Assembly: GCA_018606645.1 (NCBI GenBank)
Contig: JAGVRI010000010.1
Coordinates: 1-64,000, forward strand
Reading direction: 5' to 3'
DNA from: Chloroflexota bacterium
GTDB taxonomy: Bacteria > Chloroflexota > Anaerolineae > JAAYZQ01
Length of the DNA: 64,000 bases
Of the stretch, positions 60,103 through 64,000 are shown piece by piece; position 1 is the first letter of the stretch; each line of letters starts with the position of its first letter. The translations under genes were made by a program, and so were the position numbers. The notes below the pieces were generated by a model. The model was not told the origin of the DNA, did no database searches, and saw nothing but the letters and a program-made list of their open reading frames with translations.

Positions 60103-61431
60103 CTACACCTTCAGATGCTTGAATTGCGGCAGGTAATCCCTGTTCTGCTGGAACATCTCCTCGACCATCTCCTTGATCTCGGCCAGCGAGAGCACAGCAG
60201 CGGTCAGCGGGTCGTGGGCAACGGCCTGGAACACCAGACGAGGATTGCCGGTCAGCGCCGCCTCGACAGCCATCTCTTCAACCATGACGTTGACGTGGGT
60301 GAGCGTCACGCACTGCGGCGGCAGCGCTCCGACATGCACCGGATGAAATCCTGCCTTGTCCACAAAGACAGGAACTTCGACGCAGGCGTCCGGCGGTAGA
60401 TTGGTGATCAGCCCAGTATTGGGCACATTGCCGTTGAAAGAAAAGATCTCGCCGCCCCGCCAGGCATTGATGATGTGGGCCGCGTACTCGTGCCCTCGTT
60501 CCAGGCTGATCGGTGTCTCCCGGGCAAACCATTGCCTGGCCTCGTCCTTCCAGGTCTTCTCGGCTCGCTGGTACTCCTTCAAGATGTAGGCGTAGACGCC
60601 CGGATTCCAGCCGGTGCCGTGGGTGCAGTACTTCTCGATGAGATCGGGCCGCTTGCGGAACCACCAGTTATACTCGGAATTGTGCCCGCTGGACTCGGTG
60701 ACATAGTAGTCGAGGTGCAGGAACATTTCGTTGCGGACGATCTCTTGTTGATAGATCTCAGGCCTGGTGGTGATGGCCTCGCGGATCAGGGGATAGGCAT
60801 CCTTGCCGTTCCACTCGAATTTCAGGTACCATGCCTGGTGGTTGATGCCGGCGCAGGTGTAGGTGACCTGGTCGTAGGGTGCGCCGATCCAATCGGCCAG
60901 CATCATGGCCGTTCCCTGCACACTATGGCACAGGCCGGTCAGGCGGATAGACGATTCGCGCTGCAGTGCCCGGCATAGCATGGCCATCGGGTTAGTATAG
61001 TTGAGCAGGATTGCGTCGGGGCAATAGCGCTCCATGTCGCGAGCGATGCTAAGCATGACCGGGATGGTGCGCAGGGCGCGGAAGATACCCGACGGCCCAC
61101 GGGTGTCGCCAATGTTGACGTCGACGCCGTACTTTTTGGGGATCTCGATGTCATGCCGCCATACCTCGGTGCCGCCGACCAGGATGGTGCACAGGACGGC
61201 GTCGGCACCGGTCAGCGCCTCGACACGGTCCAGCGTTGCCTCGACCTTGGCCGGGTAGCGGCCCATGTCCACAATGCGCTGGACCGATTTCTGTGCGAAC
61301 TCCAGACGCTCGGCGTCGATGTCCATGAGGGCCAAGGTAGCATCTTGAAGCAGGGGGAAGGTCAGAATGTCGCGCGCCAGGCCGCGGGTGAATTCCAGGC
61401 TGCCGGCGCCGATGAAAGCGATTTTTGTCAT
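60103..61431 (-). CDS. GH4 family glycosidase (alpha-galactosidase/glucosidase-like)
   Basis: The 442-residue enzyme uses NAD and Mn for an oxidation-elimination mechanism. It starts [21 protein letters not shown] with the NAD-binding glycine pattern and [10 protein letters not shown]; the metal-binding region is [10 protein letters not shown] with Cys and His. [15 protein letters not shown] is another family motif. The start at 61431 has GGAG upstream. It likely hydrolyses alpha-linked galactosides, possibly galactosamine-containing oligosaccharides from the transporter. Alpha-glucosidase specificity is also possible. Confidence 0.9.
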   Translation of the reverse strand: MTKIAFIGAGSLEFTRGLARDILTFPLLQDATLALMDIDAERLEFAQKSVQRIVDMGRYPAKVEATLDRVEALTGADAVLCTILVGGTEVWRHDIEIPKKYGVDVNIGDTRGPSGIFRALRTIPVMLSIARDMERYCPDAILLNYTNPMAMLCRALQRESSIRLTGLCHSVQGTAMMLADWIGAPYDQVTYTCAGINHQAWYLKFEWNGKDAYPLIREAITTRPEIYQQEIVRNEMFLHLDYYVTESSGHNSEYNWWFRKRPDLIEKYCTHGTGWNPGVYAYILKEYQRAEKTWKDEARQWFARETPISLERGHEYAAHIINAWRGGEIFSFNGNVPNTGLITNLPPDACVEVPVFVDKAGFHPVHVGALPPQCVTLTHVNVMVEEMAVEAALTGNPRLVFQAVAHDPLTAAVLSLAEIKEMVEEMFQQNRDYLPQFKHLKV

Positions 61432-61442
61432 AAGTCGTCTCC

Positions 61443-62360
61443 TTAATCTGGCTCGTGCCCTTTGTTGATGATGAGCTGCCCCAGAGAGCGGACGGTCACA
61501 TACTCGACATAGCCACGGGCCTGGCTCCGAGCGTAGGCATCGTCGATCTGCTCGGGGACACGGGTGTAGTCGATCACCAACACCAGCTTGCCGGCCTCGA
61601 CCCACTGGTCCAGGATCGCCTCACGTTGGGCGGTCCAGTCGGGGGGCGAGGCCTCGTGATCACGGGGATAGCCGTAGTAGAGATCTTCAACGCCAATACC
61701 GGTGACCGTCTCCAGATAGTCGGGGAAGCGGATGCCCAACTCTTCGGCGTTCTGGGGAAAGACGCCAAAGCCGGGATGCCGCTCGCGCGCATAGCCGGCG
61801 AGGGCGATGACCAGGTCGGCCATCTCGCGGGCGGCCGTATCGCGCCCCTTTTCCTCGTAGTATCGGTAGGCGTCTACTCGGTCCAGGTAGACGCCGTCGA
61901 ACCCCAGGGCGATGATCTGGTCGAGATAGCTTTCGGCTGTGCCAAAGAGGATGCGCTGCCATTCGGGGTCCCAGTAGTGTACCCAGTAATCGCCGGACCA
62001 CACCGGATCCGGCTCGTCCAGCCAGGAGGGAGGGTTCTTGGGCCAGTCAGGATTCCAGTAGAAGCGATAGTTCTCGGTCTGGCCAATGCTCATGTAGCAC
62101 AGGACGAGCTTTTCGCCGCCGGGGCTGCTCTTGAGTGCAGGGATGACAGCCTTTGAGTTGCCGGCGGCCGCAATGCTGACCACGACCAGGTCGAAGGCCG
62201 TTTCGCCAATGCGATCAGGCCGGGCGCGCTGCAACTGATAGACAAAGTCGTCGACGGCCAGCCAATCGGGGCCCGGCAGCGCCGTGGGCGTCAGGGTGCC
62301 GCCGCAGCCAGCGACCACACAGACGGCAATCCACAGGAGAAGCTGAAGCCGCTTGTCCAT
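61443..62360 (-). CDS. GH114-like polygalactosaminidase lipoprotein
   Basis: The 305-residue protein has a lipoprotein signal with lipobox VVAGC, then a TIM-barrel domain of the TM1410/GH114 type. Visible motifs are [13 protein letters not shown]-like residues, [22 protein letters not shown], and [20 protein letters not shown] with acidic residues placed for catalysis. Family members cut alpha-1,4-linked polygalactosamine. It is probably displayed outside the membrane. Its ATG overlaps the upstream permease stop (TGATG). Other members of this family are uncharacterised, so substrate is an inference. Confidence 0.8.
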   Translation of the reverse strand: MDKRLQLLLWIAVCVVAGCGGTLTPTALPGPDWLAVDDFVYQLQRARPDRIGETAFDLVVVSIAAAGNSKAVIPALKSSPGGEKLVLCYMSIGQTENYRFYWNPDWPKNPPSWLDEPDPVWSGDYWVHYWDPEWQRILFGTAESYLDQIIALGFDGVYLDRVDAYRYYEEKGRDTAAREMADLVIALAGYARERHPGFGVFPQNAEELGIRFPDYLETVTGIGVEDLYYGYPRDHEASPPDWTAQREAILDQWVEAGKLVLVIDYTRVPEQIDDAYARSQARGYVEYVTVRSLGQLIINKGHEPD

Positions 62361-63238
62361 CAGCACTTGAGCCCGCTCATCGTAAAGCCGCGCACGACCC
62401 ACCGTTGGAAGAAGAAGTAGACGATCAGGATAGGCATGACGATCATCACTGTGGCGGCCATGGTGAGGTTAGGTTGGGTGCTGTGCTGCGAGTTGTACCA
62501 GGTCAGGATGATAGGCAGCGTCCGGCGCTCGATCTTGGTGATGACCACCATCGGCCACAGGTAGGCATTCCAGTTGTGCATGAAGGTCAGAATGCCCAAC
62601 GTAGCCAGCGGCGGCCCGAGCTGGGGCAGAACGATGCGCCAGTAAAGCTGCCACTCCGAGGCGCCGTCGATGCGGGCGGCATCCAGCAGCTCGTTGGGCA
62701 ACGACTCAATGAACTGTCGCATCAAAAAGATGCCAAAGGCGTCAAGCGCGCTGAACACGATCAGTCCCCACAGGCTGTTGAGCAAGCCGACCTTGGCCAG
62801 GATCAGGTAGCCGGGGATCATGGTCATCTGCCCCGGGATCATCATCGTCAGCAGGAACCAGCCAAACAGGACCCGTTTGCCGTGGAACTGGTACTTGGCA
62901 AAGAGGAATCCGATGAGCGAGCTGGTGAATAGGGTGATAAGGACGTTGGTCACGGCGACAAACAGGCTGTTGCCGTAGAAGCGCAACAACGGCAGCTTCG
63001 GGTCGTTCAGGATCGTCAGGTAGTTGGCCAAGGTCGGATTGTCCGGCCAGAAGGTGGGCGGGACACGCAGGATCTCGGTCGCTGTCTTTAGGGAAGAGAG
63101 GATCATCCACAGGAAGGGCATCAGCGTCATTGACAGGCCGACAATCAACAGGACATAGACCATGAGATGACCAAGGCCGCACCTGAGCCGGTCAAATGCC
63201 GGCCTGGACCGGGCACGAGCAGCAGCAATCGTCGCCAT
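62360..63238 (-). CDS. Sugar ABC transporter permease (MalG type)
   Basis: The 292-residue membrane subunit has six hydrophobic segments and the CUT1-family coupling loop [36 protein letters not shown] and [10 protein letters not shown] are typical of MalG-like permeases. It pairs with the MalF-type permease one base upstream and is followed by the GH114-like lipoprotein. The binding protein and ATPase must lie outside the window. Confidence 0.93.
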   Translation of the reverse strand: MATIAAARARSRPAFDRLRCGLGHLMVYVLLIVGLSMTLMPFLWMILSSLKTATEILRVPPTFWPDNPTLANYLTILNDPKLPLLRFYGNSLFVAVTNVLITLFTSSLIGFLFAKYQFHGKRVLFGWFLLTMMIPGQMTMIPGYLILAKVGLLNSLWGLIVFSALDAFGIFLMRQFIESLPNELLDAARIDGASEWQLYWRIVLPQLGPPLATLGILTFMHNWNAYLWPMVVITKIERRTLPIILTWYNSQHSTQPNLTMAATVMIVMPILIVYFFFQRWVVRGFTMSGLKC

Positions 63239-63239
63239 G

Positions 63240-64000
63240 TCAGTACTCCCATTCGGTGCGCAGCAGGCGCATCTGGACGATGGTGACGAGCATCACGATT
63301 ACGACCAACACGAGCGAGACGGCTGCCGCCCAGCCCATCCGCTGGTAGCGGAAGGCGTTGTCGTAGATATCGAGCACCAGAACACGCGTCTGATTGTTGG
63401 GGTTGCCGTTGGTCATGACCTGGATGATGTCAAAGACCTGGAAGGAGCTGAGCATGGTCATCACACACACGAAGAGCAGAGTGGGACGCAGGAGTGGTAT
63501 CGTGATCTTGCGGAATACCTGCCGGGGGTTGGCGCCGTCGATCAGCGCTGCATCTTTGAATTCCTGAGGAATCCCCTGCAAGGCGGCGATAAAGATGACC
63601 AGGTTGTAGCCAAAGTCCTGCCACAGGTAGGCGCCGATGACTGCCCACATGGCCACCGAGACACCAAGGAATTGGGCGCGCGGGTCGGAAAGCCAGGCAA
63701 CGGGGGTACCGCCGAACAGCCGGATGACGGCGTTGAATAGACCTCGCTGAGGATCGTACAGGTAACCCCACATCATGGCCACGCCCACCGACGAGGTGAT
63801 GACCGGCAGGAAGTAGATGGCGCGGAAGGCGGTCTTGAGCCGCCGGTCCACCGACTCGATAAGGGCGGCCAGGGGCAGGGTGATGGCCAGATTCAGGGGC
63901 AATACGGCCAGGGCAAAGATCAGGGTATTTCGCAGGCTGATGCGGAACTGGGTAGCCTCGCGGGAGACGCCGTCGATCATGTTGGCAAAGTGCTTGAGGC
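63240..64000 (-). CDS. Sugar ABC transporter permease (MalF type), cut by window edge
   Basis: The visible 252 residues include [35 protein letters not shown] and the coupling loop [23 protein letters not shown] of CUT1 permeases. The frame stays open past the right edge (reading [10 protein letters not shown] before the first internal Met), so the N terminus lies outside. It heads the visible part of the sugar operon and pairs with the MalG-type permease. Confidence 0.92.
   Translation of the reverse strand, partial: LKHFANMIDGVSREATQFRISLRNTLIFALAVLPLNLAITLPLAALIESVDRRLKTAFRAIYFLPVITSSVGVAMMWGYLYDPQRGLFNAVIRLFGGTPVAWLSDPRAQFLGVSVAMWAVIGAYLWQDFGYNLVIFIAALQGIPQEFKDAALIDGANPRQVFRKITIPLLRPTLLFVCVMTMLSSFQVFDIIQVMTNGNPNNQTRVLVLDIYDNAFRYQRMGWAAAVSLVLVVIVMLVTIVQMRLLRTEWEY

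Overview
The window is high-GC bacterial DNA with tightly packed, often ATGA- or TGATG-overlapping genes, frequent TTG and GTG starts, a glmS ribozyme and a Bacillus-type SOS box. My inference is a member of the Chloroflexota (Anaerolineae-like). No rRNA or other species-level marker is present. I found no CRISPR array and no intact integrase or transposase.

Left part (1-13,700, mostly minus strand). The first 53 codons of recA follow an SOS-controlled promoter. Upstream lie rlmD and an M20 peptidase, then three small membrane genes and a membrane glycosyltransferase. A glycan operon (13,697 down to 6,250) follows: rmd, gmd, a phosphohexomutase, tatD, a polyprenyl diphosphate synthase, and GT2 and GT4 glycosyltransferases. 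It could make GDP-D-rhamnose and glycosylated surface polymer. Middle part (14,050-28,700, plus strand). An SRPBCC-PDZ-DinB fusion, a LysM lipoprotein, PlsC, ribozyme-controlled glmS, murJ, dtd, and a coupled run of pyrF-pyrE fusion, pyrD, pyrK, malQ and an EamA transporter. It ends in tRNA-Arg(CCG).

Island (28,649-45,055). The 3' half of tRNA-Arg is repeated perfectly over 38 bp at 45,018-45,055, the signature of an element integrated in a tRNA gene. The enclosed 16.4 kb carries a small membrane protein, an OmpR-type two-component pair, a type-II P-type ATPase, an M50-CBS protease, an HtrA-like lipoprotein protease, an MprF-like synthase and flippase encoded as two genes, an MgtA-like P-type ATPase and an MFS transporter. 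Three island promoters share one architecture: 11-bp-spaced CTTAAG-like boxes, an AAGGAC element in the -35 position and a -10 hexamer, all at identical spacing. I infer a mobile, self-regulated cation and envelope stress module, loosely comparable to PhoPQ regulons.

Right part (45,235-64,000, minus strand). A peptide-scavenging operon comes first: dipeptide-epimerase-like enolase, sensor kinase and NarL-type regulator, peptide-binding lipoprotein, two class-C serine hydrolases, and DppB, DppC and one ATPase. A sugar operon follows and runs off the right edge: two sugar ABC permeases, a GH114-like lipoprotein, a GH4 glycosidase, a GatZ/KbaZ subunit and a PfkB kinase. It fits uptake and breakdown of a galactosamine- or galactose-containing polymer through tagatose phosphates.

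Dispersed GGGAGTGGAG-type intergenic repeats occur at five places, inside and outside the island.
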